From Phallusia fumigata (Eukaryota; Chordata; Ascidiacea; Phlebobranchia; Ascidiidae), in NCBI GenBank assembly GCA_008931825.1, contig QXVZ01031352.1, positions 1-32,401 on the forward strand: 32,401 bases of DNA, in the 5' to 3' direction. The position numbers were made by a program, and so were the translations under genes. Each line of letters opens with the position of its first letter. Position 1 is the stretch's first letter. The notes beneath the pieces were generated by a model, which was given only the letters and a program-made list of their open reading frames with translations, was not told the origin of the DNA and did no database searches. Shown one piece after another: positions 1 to 10,876 of this stretch.

Positions 1-47
1 GAAAACGTAATTAGAACTAATCATCAAGGATAATAATTATTGTGCAG

Positions 48-1027
48 GAATGTGGTTCCTCGTTGAAGGACTCCGTCTCCTGATGGCAACTTCCTTTCCG
101 TATAGCTTTGAGGCACAAGACCCCGAACGCCGTCTTAAGATCTTTATGGTCGTTGGTTGGATCGCCCCCGCCCTTTTAGTGGGAACAGCTGCGGGAGTGG
201 GATTTTCCCACGACATGTACATGGAACCACAACCATTGTTTAGGCAGTGCAAGAATTTTGAAAACCAATCTTTACCTATTCCCAAGTACGACAGATGCTG
301 GTTGACTCCGGGTACATCGATCTTCCATGCTTCCATTGTCGCTCCTCTTGCTCTCGTCCTCTTCATCAACTTCATGATCATTTTGAAGACAACCCATGTG
401 ATGTTCAATACGAGAAGAATGCAGAACAGAGATGGGCATCCCGGAGAAGAGAACGCGTTGCCAACAGCCAAGTCATTCTTTCTACTGCTCGTAATGCTTG
501 GCCTGACTTGGAGTTTGGCATTCTTCACTGGTATGTTCTATTTGAAATAAGTAGAATAACTAAACGCGACACGCAGTTTATACCTATTTCAGTGTGGAAC
601 ATCAGTTTTTCATATAACTGGCGTTAACAACGATTTTAATTTGTATCGGCAATCCCGTTTATTCTTGGGTTGAAAGTAATTTACAATGGTTATAAGATAC
701 GTTCGCGCACATTCCACTTGACAGATTAATAGTTGAGCCTTACCTCTTTTAAAAAGTTTAAAGCTAAACTCTTGTGTTTTTATTATATTTAAGTCGTTTC
801 TAATTTTCACAGGTATCGGGACTGAAATTTCCAACGAGGTGTTTATGTACATTAACGGTGTGGTGAACGGATCACAGGGAATCGTGGTCTTCCTGCTGTT
901 CTGCGTCATGAATCACGTCATCAGACAGGAAATTCTGCCGTGCAAGAGACAAGCTAATGCTGTATCTGGTCAGCAGCAGCAGCAGCAGCAAGACACCACA
1001 AACACCGGCACCCCAGGCCAACGCTAA
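48..1027 (+). CDS. Adhesion-type (class B2) GPCR, C-terminal two exons (partial)
   Basis: This is the 3' end of a seven-transmembrane receptor gene; the 5' part lies outside the window. Exon A is 48-530, after acceptor TGTGCAG and before donor GTATGT. Exon B is 813-1027, after TTTTCACAG, ending at TAA. They join in phase inside a Gly codon and encode about 231 residues. Visible elements are TM3 with MWFLVEGLRLL (the aGPCR 'LVEGLYL' motif), TM4 with VVGWIAPALL, an ECL2 with conserved Cys-Trp (RCWLTPG), TM5 with NFMIIL, TM6 with LLVMLGLTWSLAFF and TM7 with YINGVVNGSQGIVVFLLFC. These are hallmarks of the secretin/adhesion fold at the plasma membrane. The short cytoplasmic tail has a run of seven Gln encoded by CAG repeats and then a Thr/Pro/Gly-rich end. 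The extracellular GAIN or other domains needed to name the subfamily are not present, so no symbol is given. Confidence 0.85.
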
Positions 1028-3866
1028 GTGAGATTGAAAGTAAAATACAAGTTTGAAAAATACTTCTCCCTTTAAGCAAATGGCACAATTTTACTTTACA
1101 GAACGCCATTAATATTCCATGTTTGTTTCACTTGTATCCTCGGGGGCGAAACAACGCCCGATGCTCTGCCTTAGTTGGTGACTTCAATTTGGATCAACCC
1201 AACGTGTCCACTGATTTGGAGCAATGTCGCTTAAGCTTCTTGCTCAAGGAAACACAAGTGACCGATTAAAACCCACAGCCTTGCGAACTCAATGCAGTCA
1301 CGCTAACCGTTCGGCCATTTTTGCGATGGAGGTGAAACTATACCCAAGAATTGTTTGCTTTTTATCAAAAAAGATGCGTGTTGAAAAGTTTCTTTTGAAT
1401 TCTCGCCTCCTAACATTTGTATGTATAGTTGCTTTTCAATTCTCGCGCCCTAAAATTTGTATTTGCAGCTTTCTCTCTCTTGATTGCTTTTTCTACCAAT
1501 TGTCACATAATTAGGCATGAGGCATAAAATTACATTTTCAAGACCTTTTTCTCACATCATAGTCAAAGAGACAGCCCAATTTTATTCGAAATTCGACTAA
1601 GAGAAGGCCGTCAACACCAACAACGAATTATTAGCATGAGTTATTAGCAAAAATGTATGGTTTATCGCATTTAGTCGTGATGTTGTTTGCAAGTTTTTCG
1701 TTACTGATTGACTGCAAGTCACCTTTACCTGACATATTCATTTCCGCAGGACCAACTTTTAATCCCACCATTTATTATGCAATAAACGTTCATTGCGTTA
1801 TCCCTTGTGTGCACTTTTGCCCGAAAAATAGCTGGTTACCTTAAATTAACCTTAGTTTTAGTTGATTGTCAGTGGCTAATTGTTGACGCCTTTTATTATA
1901 TGTTGTAATCGGCGCGACCGCGGTGTTTTCAAGTCTGTTTGTTCCTTTCTTGTACAAGTTGGTCGATATTGTTCAAACGAGGTACTTTACGATTTATTTA
2001 AGTGACATAAATATATGCCCGCAAATAGTAAAAAAACGTTGGGTTGGGGGCACCACTGAAAACGTTAGAAAACCACTTGTTTCCACTGTTACGTTGAAAA
2101 CGATGGTTCAGAAATGTGTTTTGTGTCTAGTTGTGCCAGTTGCATCGTGCTTATGATGAACTCTCTAAACTGAGAATCACAACAAACTGTCCTACTACTA
2201 ATTCATTTTTGCTATGACTCTTTTTGAATGTATGTCATGTGTTAAATTGTGCTGGCAATACGTGTGAAATATATTGTACAGAGAGACTTACATGGCGTGG
2301 GTTTTGTGAGTTGTTGAAAAAAACATTATTATTGTAAGCCTGTATGACAGTGCTAAATCCCCATATTAAACCCTAAACGGTTTGTTTAGCGTGACACTTT
2401 CATTGCAAAATCGATAAGTGTGTTTAACTTGTGTATTAAATAAACAGATGAAATAAAATAAACATGGAAATAAAGGCCACCGATAAAATTTAGCATTCGT
2501 AATTGAATTGTTGCTTGTGAAACATGCAATTTACCTAAATATGTTAAATAAACACAGATTACACCTCTGTTCGACACCTCAGCACACTTAAAGACACGAC
2601 AATGTTTACCAATTGACGTTGAAATCATGGCTCAATATCGCCACAGTGCGTACTTACATTTACCCTGCATCATGTTATTGAATTAAATCTACCCAATAGC
2701 AAAGGTGTTGTATATGTATTTTTTAGGTTTTCTTGCTCTATTTTTGCTAATTTCCACAAGATTGTAGAGCTCCGTTTTATTTTGATGGTTTTTTTTGCGT
2801 TTTCTCCCCACGTGAGAATTATTTTGCAATGACGTTTTATCGTCACCGATGTTTTGGCTTTACGCTATGTAAAGCAATTACGGCTTATCTACTGCAAAGC
2901 TGCAGCTGTTGTGGCCAGTTGCATCATCGGTGCATTGTACAAACGCCGAATATTTGGGCTTGACGGTTTGAAGCGCTCTTACGATTGGTTAACATATCTG
3001 ACTTGCACAACGAACAGCCCATCACAACAGAGCACATAAAGTACGAAAACAGCGCATGTCCATGTCAGTTCAGAGTAGCGGTGCATCCCAATCAGTAAAC
3101 CAACGACAACACGGCCTCATCACATGGGAATGTCAAATTAGGCAAATGCAAGATTAAATTTGGAATGGCCTATACGTCAGTTTGATACTTGCTTTTAAGT
3201 GTAAAAGGACTACTTTGCAAATATTTATCAACAAGTTATGCACAATCTTCGTTTGTGGGGGAACACATATGTTTCGTTTGGATCAGTGGTGTAGCATTCG
3301 CCTTTGTATTTTTATCGTCTTTTATCATTTTAACCACGATTAACACGTTACCTCACGCAAATCGAACCGCTGGATGACCAGGCACAATTTAATCTTCTTA
3401 TCTAGCATTCGAACTTTCCGGATGTGCAAACCTTGGTAAACACATCCATCGCTTGTCAAACGGCCCGCACGAGTTTAGAGAGTGACATTCTCATTGCCTT
3501 AAGCCATAATTACTTATTTTAAACGCCCTTTCATTCTATGTAATTCTTAACAGCAAAAAACGCGTTAAGCCCTTTCCTATATAGCGCGACTTTTCCACCG
3601 TTAAGACAGACAGAGATCGACAGAACCTGATATAGATCTAACTCAATCAACCGGACTATTTGTTAGCTTAGTCAATGTAATTCAAGTGTATTCTGTCTCA
3701 ATAGTCAACTGGAGTTTATCATTCTATTCGAGAACGCATTTTCGTTATTCTTTGTAAGTACCGTTGTATGCCTTGTACTAATTTTAATACAAACCAGTAA
3801 TTACTAAATGCACTGCTTGTTTTGGAGTCATTATCAGAGTTAGTAGGCACCCACCTTTAAACCCTA
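1028..3866. other. Non-coding stretch downstream of the adhesion GPCR
   Basis: AT-rich DNA with no open frame that has coding character or paired splice sites. The beginning is presumably the 3' UTR of the adhesion GPCR, but I see no convincing AATAAA close to the stop; the nearest clear ones are around 2.4 kb. The part at about 3580-3840 has a TATATAG followed by AGACAGACAGAGATCGACAG. It could be an old LTR fragment, but no second copy is present to test that. Confidence 0.4.
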
Positions 3867-4008
3867 CAGTGGTCACCAACCGGGAAGAAATTCCTCCCTA
3901 AGGTGGAATTTGATACGCTAAGCTGTTAAGAAAAGGAATTCCCGAAAAGTTATGAAAAGTTTCAAAACAAACAAAGGGGGAACGCATAAAAAAGGTTGGG
4001 AACAACTG
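3867..4008. mobile_element. hAT-like non-autonomous element (MITE), degenerate
   Basis: The left end CAGTGGTCACCAACC and the reverse complement of the right end, CAGTTGTTCCCAACC, form imperfect terminal inverted repeats. They have the CAG-start and CCAACC core common in hAT-superfamily elements. The body is about 142 bp and non-coding. I do not see a matching 8-bp target duplication at the flanks, so the boundaries are provisional. Confidence 0.45.
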
Positions 4009-4515
4009 GTCTAGGCCATTGGTGTCCTAGTTTTTGCCATGCGTTAAGTAAACAAATGCTTCAGTTTTATTGTTGATTCTTTGTGCCTTGGTATTTTGGC
4101 AACAACTAAATAAAGTATGATCCGACGGAATTGCAATGAAGCTGGTTAGACGTGGATCATTGCAAACACAATTCACGCAAGGCGTTGTTCCGCCCTCCCC
4201 CGAGGACTTTCTACTAAATGGCATTGTTATTATCATATATAATAGCATTGACTGTCGCCGAAACGTTTACAATAAAAAAGACGTCACTTTTCATCAACTA
4301 TTATAGCCAGCCTCTTTAATATCGATCTTCATACTCTATAAATAAAATCTCCTTTTTTGAAAACATGTTAGAATGGAATTTTGTTTGATGAAAAAAATCC
4401 TCAGACAAAAAATTCAAAGAGCACGTATAAGCGTGACGGATGGAGATACATTTTGTGCACAGCAAACTTTAAACTGTACATGATACACGTATTTACATCA
4501 CAAACGTATTTACAC

Positions 4516-4521
4516 TTTATT
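4516..4521 (-). promoter_or_regulatory. Candidate polyadenylation signal of the LDLa-GPCR gene
   Basis: AATAAA on the minus strand about 180 nt downstream of the receptor's stop codon. Position and orientation fit a 3' UTR end. No transcript evidence is available here. Confidence 0.35.
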
Positions 4522-4700
4522 TCAAGTTTTGGTCGCTTCAAACACTTTGACAAGGGTTCCATTCGACATAAAATGGTCAACAGTAAAACAAGGTTAAAAA
4601 ACATTTGCCAGCAACTGAAACAGTACAAACACAAAGATGTATATGTAAATGACGCACAAGAGTCCGGTCGGAAAAAGTGTCGCCAATCTTTTTACAAGGT

Positions 4701-6405
4701 TTAGAATGCGGTTTCGTCAACAACTGCCACGTTCACTCGTCGGTCGACTTGCGCCTGCTGACGTCGATACACGTCACGCAAACGCTCCCGAATCCGATCG
4801 TATAGCATTTTCGGGGCGTTTGAGTAGATGAGAGGGTTGAGGGAGCTGTTAATGGGAAGCAGGATTATTGCCGACACTGCGTAAATCACTGGAGGAACAG
4901 TTGCTCCCCCGAAGTTTACGAAAGCCATGATGGATATTGGGATCCAGCAGAAAAAGTCGGTAAAAATTAGTCGGATGATTTTCTTTTGCATTTCTACCAT
5001 GCAAAAAGGGTTGGCAGTGTTTGCATTTTTATTTAAGTTCCACTCATTAGGTTTACCTTCATTCTCTCTTTCAACTCTCTCACCTCCAGCTTTACCACCA
5101 GCAGTCGATTTCTTGTAAATCCAAATGTACGTCACAGTCACAAACAAAAACGCCACGAAGTTAAGTATGATGATACCAAGTGAAAATGCCCAAGCCTTGT
5201 CGGTTGGTGTAATGTAAAGTTTACTGATGCAAACGCTGTTGGTGCTGTAGTATCTGTAAAAATAAACAAATTCAGGGATTACAAATCTTGTGTTAAATGT
5301 ATTTCCTTGCAATTGCATACCCGAAGTATCCTGCAATATTGAACAATTCAGTGTAGTTATAATCTTTAAGAATATCCACAAAATCCGCCCAGGAGTAAAC
5401 ATTTTGTAGCTTTAGAATTGCGCTGTCATATGTCAGGGAATCGTTGAGTGTAAAATTGTGTTGAAAAATTACAAACCGTTTCATAAAAGCGTCCATGCCT
5501 GTACAAAAGTCATACGGTTGTACACATTGGATCTGTGAAAACGCACTCTTCAAAGTAAAACTGCTTACTTGAGAAGTCGACAGCAGCATTCTTGAAGAAA
5601 GGGTTATCTTCCATCAACGCTTTGGTTTCAAACAAATGTTGGAACTGGGGGGGGGGAGGAACGAAAGCCAGTGTGAATGAAACTAACCAAGACATACCAA
5701 TGGAAAAGATGACAACTTTGAGCTTCGGGTGGAAGGATGCGTTAAACGGCTGCAAAAACTTGTTGTTCACTTGAAAGTACAAGGCTGTATGTGGTCACAA
5801 CTGAATTACTCACGTTTTTCACAGCATAGAGACGAAATGATGTCAGCAGAACCATTGTCATCACTGATGTTTCGGTGGAAAGCAAAACCAGTACTCCTAT
5901 TGAAGTACAACCACCACTTGATCTCCAAACAAAATCATTGGCACAGTAACTTCCCGAGTAGCGAACACCAGCCGCGCCCAGCATGAGCAGATAAACTCCC
6001 ATGAGCAGGTCGGAAACTGATAGATTGAGGACAAGAAGATGGTTGGTTCGAAATGAGGCCGATTGTGATTCTGTTGTCGCCAAAGTTTTCGTTTCCGTAA
6101 CCATAACGACCTGTAACACAATTACTTACAAATCCACGAATAAGTTTCAAATCTGTAAAACCTTAGAATTGTGTGTTTGAATTCTAACACTATGCATCGC
6201 GTGCGTTTGAATGATACAAACATTGTAGTTTTAATCGTACTAAATTTCCGAAGATTGCAAGGAACGCCATTATCCACACAATAGTTCGTAAAAATGGGTT
6301 AGCGATCAGCTCGTATCGCGAGGAGAGAATGTTCTCATCTGCTCTGCTCGACTTCGTTGGACATTCGTCGCTCCAATCAGAACAATCGCCAAATCCGTTG
6401 AATTT
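4701..6405 (-). CDS. 7TM domain block of the LDLa-GPCR
   Basis: This block holds the last LDLa module and the whole 7TM domain. Exon 6405-6241 carries LDLa CSDWSDEC, the hinge ENILSSRYELIANPFLR and TM1 (FLAIFGNLV), much like the hinge-TM1 junction of LGR and relaxin receptors. Exon 6110-5814 has TM2 (NLSVSDLLMGVYLLMLGAAG), the ECL1 Cys and TM3 (STETSVMTMVLLTSFRLYAV); the E/DRY motif is replaced by SFR. Exon 5749-5569 has TM4. Exon 5498-5321 encodes an unusually long, partly N-glycosylatable ECL2. Exon 5253-4701 has the paired Cys (SVCISKLY), TM5, TM6 (FFCWIPISIMAF) and TM7 with NPLIY. A ten-G run at 5647-5656 (four Pro codons) is a likely spot for sequencing or polymorphic frameshift. Confidence 0.85.
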
Positions 6406-8877
6406 CTGTTGATTTCGATTTTTTTTGTAAAATTCGCCATTACCAATGAGTCATCAAATGTAATGTTACCTTTTCCTTCTTAACAAATAGCGGTTGTTTG
6501 TTTTCGCAATAGAACCTTCCGTCGTTCGTGCAGTTGTTTTCGTCACTTTGATCATCGCAGTTTATTGTGAAATCACAAATCTCCACTTTGCCGATGGAAA
6601 CCTGAGCACAGAAAAACTCATTCCCACTATAATATCAAATCTTTACAAACCTACGTACCTTAGCTCCATTTAACGCTGAGCAAATGATTCTTCCTCGTTT
6701 GATGCAAGTTTCCGAATACTCGTCACTTCGGTCTTTGCAATCAACAAAGCCGTCGCAAACTTTTGAGCGAAAATTATCAGGAATTTCCGTCGCAGTTTCG
6801 TCACTTCCGTCCTTGCAATCAGTGACGCCATCGCAAACTTTGGATTGAGGAATGTTGAGAAATCCGCTTTTCATGGCACAATGTTTGCGATGTTTGCAGA
6901 TACGAGGATCCTCATCGTTGTTGAACCTTCGACGACCGTTGCCCAAGTCATAAAGGCAATCCCGTTTCCCATCGCACAACTGTTTGTTTGGAAATCGCTC
7001 CCTTCCCCACTATACAAAACAAAAAATGTTTAACTATAATGATAACAAGCACACATTGTAGGTTTGTTTTCTTACATGGGCAGTGACAGCTAACTCGCCT
7101 GTATTGGCAGTTTGACTATTAGTTTCACTTCCATTTACTTTCTTGGTGCAGTGAATTTTTGGCACCAAAGCAACGTGAGACTCAACGTATTACTTTCTAA
7201 AACAAATTAATATTGAATAAGTATGAAATGATTTAAGCTGAAGGGAGTTTTGGGACATCAATTTAGAGTTTAATTGCAAAAGTATTTAGACTTAAATAAC
7301 TAAATAGGAAAATAGCTTATTAGGAAATATTAAGACAAATAATTTCGCAATTTCCTGTTCATTCATCAATATTCCGAAGTATTACAAATTGACCGTTACC
7401 TGGTGGCGTTATTAACTTTGTGTGATGTGAAACAAACTTTTTTCTAAATCATTTTGAAATGACAAAACACCATCTACTCACAATTAATCCACTCCCAGAA
7501 TTACCTCTAATTGCTGACAAAACATATTTACTTACAGTGTAACTAACACACCACCATCTGCCCTCAATAATGTTGTTGGTTGTTCTTGAAGTTGAACAGT
7601 CGACCTCCACACTCTCATTACCACTGCATATATTCACATAGTTTACCATTCACATTGTTTGTTAACAAAGGATTTACATTGTCTCAGCACAGCAAATAAT
7701 ATTTTTGGCCGATTTTTCATTATACGCAGTTAACATAATCATGTGTTCACACTTACATTGAAAACTTTCCACAATTCTTTACTTGTACCATTTCACATAG
7801 ACACTCATCGCTCATATCAGGACAATCAACCACGCCGTCGCACACACTTGACTTTGAAATGATCATGGGGTCATTTATGCATTGAAAGCACAAAGTGTAA
7901 TTGAAAGTGACAGACGGTAAGCTCCGGATGTCTCTGCGATAGAAATATGGTATTAATTAACTCTTGCCGAAGCTCTGAGAGTTAATATTATTCACACATA
8001 CCTGGGATCCCCTTTCATCTTTTCCTTAACGGATGAGAAGCAGAAATCAGCGGAATTGTCGCAATCCTGCACGGCGTCCCACAGCAACTGTTGAGGCAAC
8101 GTACAAGTTTTGCCGTTTCTGACACACTTGAAGCCGTGTCCGTTCGGTCGGGGCAACGTAGGGCAGTTGTTACAGGGATCACCATCGCACACCNCCTGTC
8201 TCCGCAGTGCGCACAATTTACTTCTTGATCGCCACCTCAATGTGTTGTCGCCGCTGTGAAAGTGTAATTATCGCAGATACATAATTTAACACCATTTACA
8301 CGATTTATGCGAACATGTTTCTCATCATATGCTTTAATATTTTGCTCGCGTTATTTCTTTTTTCTGCCTTTTTCAGGAGCATAAAAGTAAACTGTGTCGT
8401 TTACCTGATAAAACTTGATATTAAGTTTTCAGTGTAGGTGGGAAATGTAACTTGTTTCTCATCACTTCCGTCACTGCAGTGACGATCGCCATCGCAAAAG
8501 CGGAATGAAGGTATACCTCCCGAATCATCGCAATGAAACTCTGCAACAAACAACAACAAACATAAACTCAATCGCAGGTCATCGGTGTTTTACATCACTG
8601 TGAATATTGGCTGCACAAATGTTTAAACATGTTGTAAAACATAGAAATGTTACTATGGGATATGCAATTATGTGATGCTGCAGCAATTACTAATAAAATT
8701 TAAACAATTTCGTTGCATTTGAAAAAGTGTTTTCGTTGCCACATAGATATTTGGTTGAAACGGGTATATTAAATAAGGTTTGGCGGGCAAAGTTTATCAT
8801 ACGTAAACTTACGTGGCCAGCGTGAGCATGTAGCGGGTGCTATCATCAAGATAGTAGCAATCACCACGAATAGGTTT
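4701..8877 (-). CDS. LDLa-repeat rhodopsin-class GPCR (GRL101/relaxin-receptor-like), 12 visible exons
   Basis: Minus-strand exons (5' to 3'): 8877-8813, 8540-8405, 8253-8002, 7933-7757, 7623-7536, 7009-6659, 6601-6470, 6405-6241, 6110-5814, 5749-5569, 5498-5321, 5253-4701. Each has GT-AG borders, and all junction phases agree through to the TAA. The product is about 857 residues. The first visible exon encodes a hydrophobic signal peptide (LFVVIATILMIAPATCS); the initiator ATG must lie in an upstream exon I could not place. The ectodomain is a string of about nine LDLa modules (for example CDGDRHCSDGSDE, CDGVVDCPDMSDEC, CDGVTDCKDGSDE), with no leucine-rich repeats. The last module joins almost directly to TM1. 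The architecture matches LDLa-bearing receptors such as snail GRL101 and the relaxin receptors, which are plasma-membrane G-protein receptors; the ligand is unknown. One N falls in the 8253-8002 exon. The 70-nt intron 5499-5568 is the least certain junction. Confidence 0.85.
6659..7009 (-). CDS. Multi-LDLa exon of the LDLa-GPCR
   Basis: A 351-nt exon, phase 0 at both ends, encoding parts of four LDLa modules. It includes RFPNKQLCDGKRDC, SKVCDGVTDCKDGSDE and SKVCDGFVDCKDRSDE. The second and third cores are very similar to each other, which suggests an internal duplication of a module. The acceptor TATAG at 7011-7010 was preferred over CAAACAAACAG at 6981-6980 because it restores the N-terminal half of the first module. 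Confidence 0.75.
8405..8540 (-). CDS. First LDLa exon of the LDLa-GPCR
   Basis: The acceptor is TTGTTGCAG and the donor CAG|GTAAAC. It encodes one canonical LDLa core (FCDGDRHCSDGSDE) with the Ca-binding acidic cluster. It joins upstream to the signal-peptide exon (8877-8813) through a Gln codon and downstream to 8253-8002 through a Ser codon. These phase matches support the model. Confidence 0.8.
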
Positions 8878-9144
8878 CTAAAGAAACACACAACAGCGGT
8901 ATTGTAAACAAGTTACCCTAGTCAAGAAATCAACATGCTGGGGATATGGGCGCCAGCAGCAAATGCTCAAAGGGGAGGCAAATCTTAATACATACACATT
9001 AAAAAAATGTATGAAAAAAATATTTGGACATCCACTAACAGTTCCTCCATGGCGTTTAAGAATTGATACATTTTAATTCACAGCACATGTATAGTTATAA
9101 AAAGTACATTATTCAAAATTCTAGAGAGGGGAAGTCCCCCCTGC

Positions 9145-9220
9145 CTCTACGAGCCGGCGCCCGTGATTTGAACCACCGACTTCCGAAAACTTGATTGCAT
9201 AAGGCGGTGTGCGTCACTTA
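9145..9220 (-). repeat. Degenerate tRNA-derived (SINE-like) fragment
   Basis: Read on the minus strand this has an internal Pol III B-box-like GGTTCAAATC inside a stem resembling a T-arm (9161-9174). It is preceded by GACGCACACCGCCTTATGCA, a pattern common in tRNA-derived SINEs. No intact cloverleaf can be drawn, so it is not called as a tRNA gene. Confidence 0.4.
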
Positions 9221-9879
9221 CCTTTTCATTGGTAGTTTCAAATGCATGTTGTCTTTGTATGAAATGTTTAGTTCAACTACTGCAGAAATGCCGAAATGCA
9301 GAAATGATATTACTTAAACTGTGCAAAGGAAATAAAGAAAGTAAAAAGGTCCAACTTAGTCTGTTCACTCAAACTGACTCAACTGCTAATTTGTGTCGGA
9401 TTCCCGACTTTTTATACTTTGCAAATTTCCTCGGCATTTTTTCTATGTTTTGGCGTTTTTAGAACAAGTGTCCCAGAATGATTGACATTTCCCAAGCCCC
9501 GCTCGTCAGCAAGATTTCCTGTAACGAGAAAAATAAATTGTCGATTTTATTTGTTCCGCTGCGCGTATTCTTGTGCATATCCTGGATTGATTGGTTTGCA
9601 AATATTGATTGACGTTTCCTAAGCGGTTTTTCCGCATCAAATTGACGAAATTCAACGTCTTAAGGTTTAATAATAGCAAAGATCTCAAACCATGTCAGGT
9701 AAGAATTTTAATCAACATAAAAATGTCAAACTGATTTTTAAAATTCTCGCTGGTAAACAACAAAAGTAAAACCTACCATATAAAGGAAAAACCCTGTAGT
9801 TTAGTTACTGCTAAAAAATCACAGGTTTTGAAACAAGTTTTGTGTCACCCCCAAATGTAGTCTTTCAAATATGCGTTAC

Positions 9880-10090
9880 ATGCGTTACGGTTGACAGCAC
9901 GATTCTTTTTTAGAAAGCCTGCTTTATAGTTACAACGCCGGGTATGTAACATGCGTTACGGTTGACTGCACGATACTTGTTTGGCAACACGCTTTATACT
10001 TACAAAGACGGGCTTGCAACATGCAATATGGTTGACTACACGATGCTTGTCAGAAAACCCGCTTTTTGTGTACAAAGCCGGGTTTGCAAC
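9880..10090 (+). repeat. Tandem repeat, three units of about 70 bp
   Basis: Units are 9880-9950 (71 bp), 9951-10020 (70 bp) and 10021-10090 (70 bp). Each begins ATGC and shares GGTTGAC..CACGAT near the start, GCTTT in the middle and ACAA.GCCGGG...GTAAC/GCAAC at the end. Divergence is moderate and the length is constant, which marks an old minisatellite. The unit length is not a multiple of three and no coding frame persists. Confidence 0.85.
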
Positions 10091-10388
10091 TTTCGCAATA
10101 TTGGATTTTTAATCGACGCCAAATAAAAAGCACTTGTCCGAACTTGGACCCCCTTGAGGAATTCGTAGTACATTCTGACGTACTACCAGTCGTGAGAATT
10201 CGAACAATGCAAATTGTATGGGCTGTAAGGAACAGATTCGACGTTTTTTAATAGACGTTTTGCACATGGTAATAATTCCAATTATTTAGCGTGTCTTCAT
10301 TTACCGCGCGCGGGCGCTATTTTACAATATAGTTTGAAGATTCGTGACAAATATACCGGCGAGTGGGGAGCGCTTGGTCGAGCCGCAC

Positions 10389-10517
10389 GACCCATATACA
10401 GAAGTAAAAAACTGATCGGGATTCGTCTTCAGGATCGTCCAGGGTTGAAACCCCGTGAAAATATATATATATTGGTCGAATGGTCTTTGGCGCTTGACCC
10501 ATATACAGACATAAAAA
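10389..10517 (+). repeat. Pair of short direct repeats around an AT microsatellite
   Basis: GACCCATATACAGAAGTAAA (10389) recurs as GACCCATATACAGACATAAA (10496), about 107 bp apart. Between them is a short (AT)n run at about 10460. TTGGTCGA occurs upstream of both copies. This may be the remains of a short duplicated repeat; no coding content is evident. Confidence 0.4.
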
Positions 10518-10748
10518 TTTCCGGGTGTTCATTATAATTACCGACTATTCAAAATGTTCGGGATTGGACTGTGTTGATTTAGTTTGTGCATCAAGTGTAG
10601 GGACCTACTAACTGAGCAACGCAGGCTCGACAGGTATCGTTGGCCTGCAAGAAAGCTTCGGGGCAGATCGCAGTACCAAATATGCGCAAGCATTTAGATT
10701 GCAGTTGCATACTGTGGCCGTCTGGTGATCCACTACTTATAGCTGACT

Positions 10749-10876
10749 TGTGCAACATGCAGCGGTGTGTGTGATTCGACTTTCGGCAGGCTCACCGCCG
10801 TGCCTGCGTAGCTTAGTTGGTAGAGCGACAGCCCCGCATAGGCTCCTGTCGTGGGTTCCAATCCTACCACAGGCTA
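10749..10876 (+). repeat. tRNA-derived SINE-like element, copy 1
   Basis: The 3' half (from about 10802) has a Pol III A box (TAGCTTAGTTGG), an anticodon-like hairpin and a B box (GGTTCCAATCC). It ends in ACAGGC, which can pair with the 5' GCCTG, so it looks like a recent tRNA relative. The anticodon arm is irregular (the loop lacks U33). Crucially, the homology to the second copy at 26456-26582 extends about 45 nt upstream of the tRNA part. A dispersed element with a conserved leader explains this better than a tRNA gene. Confidence 0.6.

Noticed and set aside
37-528. 163-codon frame antisense to the adhesion GPCR
   Set aside because: Shadow of a clearly coding plus-strand exon with TM motifs and splice borders.
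535-550. TTCTATTTGAAATAAG near-match to the spliced leader in the adhesion GPCR intron
   Set aside because: It has an extra A, lacks the following GT plus downstream block and the upstream conserved sequence. Chance similarity in AT-rich DNA.
7061-7200. Additional LDLa-GPCR exons in the 7010-7535 intron
   Set aside because: Splice-like sites exist, but no phase-compatible exon chain works. Direct joining of 7536 to 7009 is in phase and restores an LDLa module.
10803-10876. Functional tRNA gene
   Set aside because: The anticodon arm is irregular and lacks U33, and homology with the second copy continues upstream of the tRNA body. SINE-like is the better fit.
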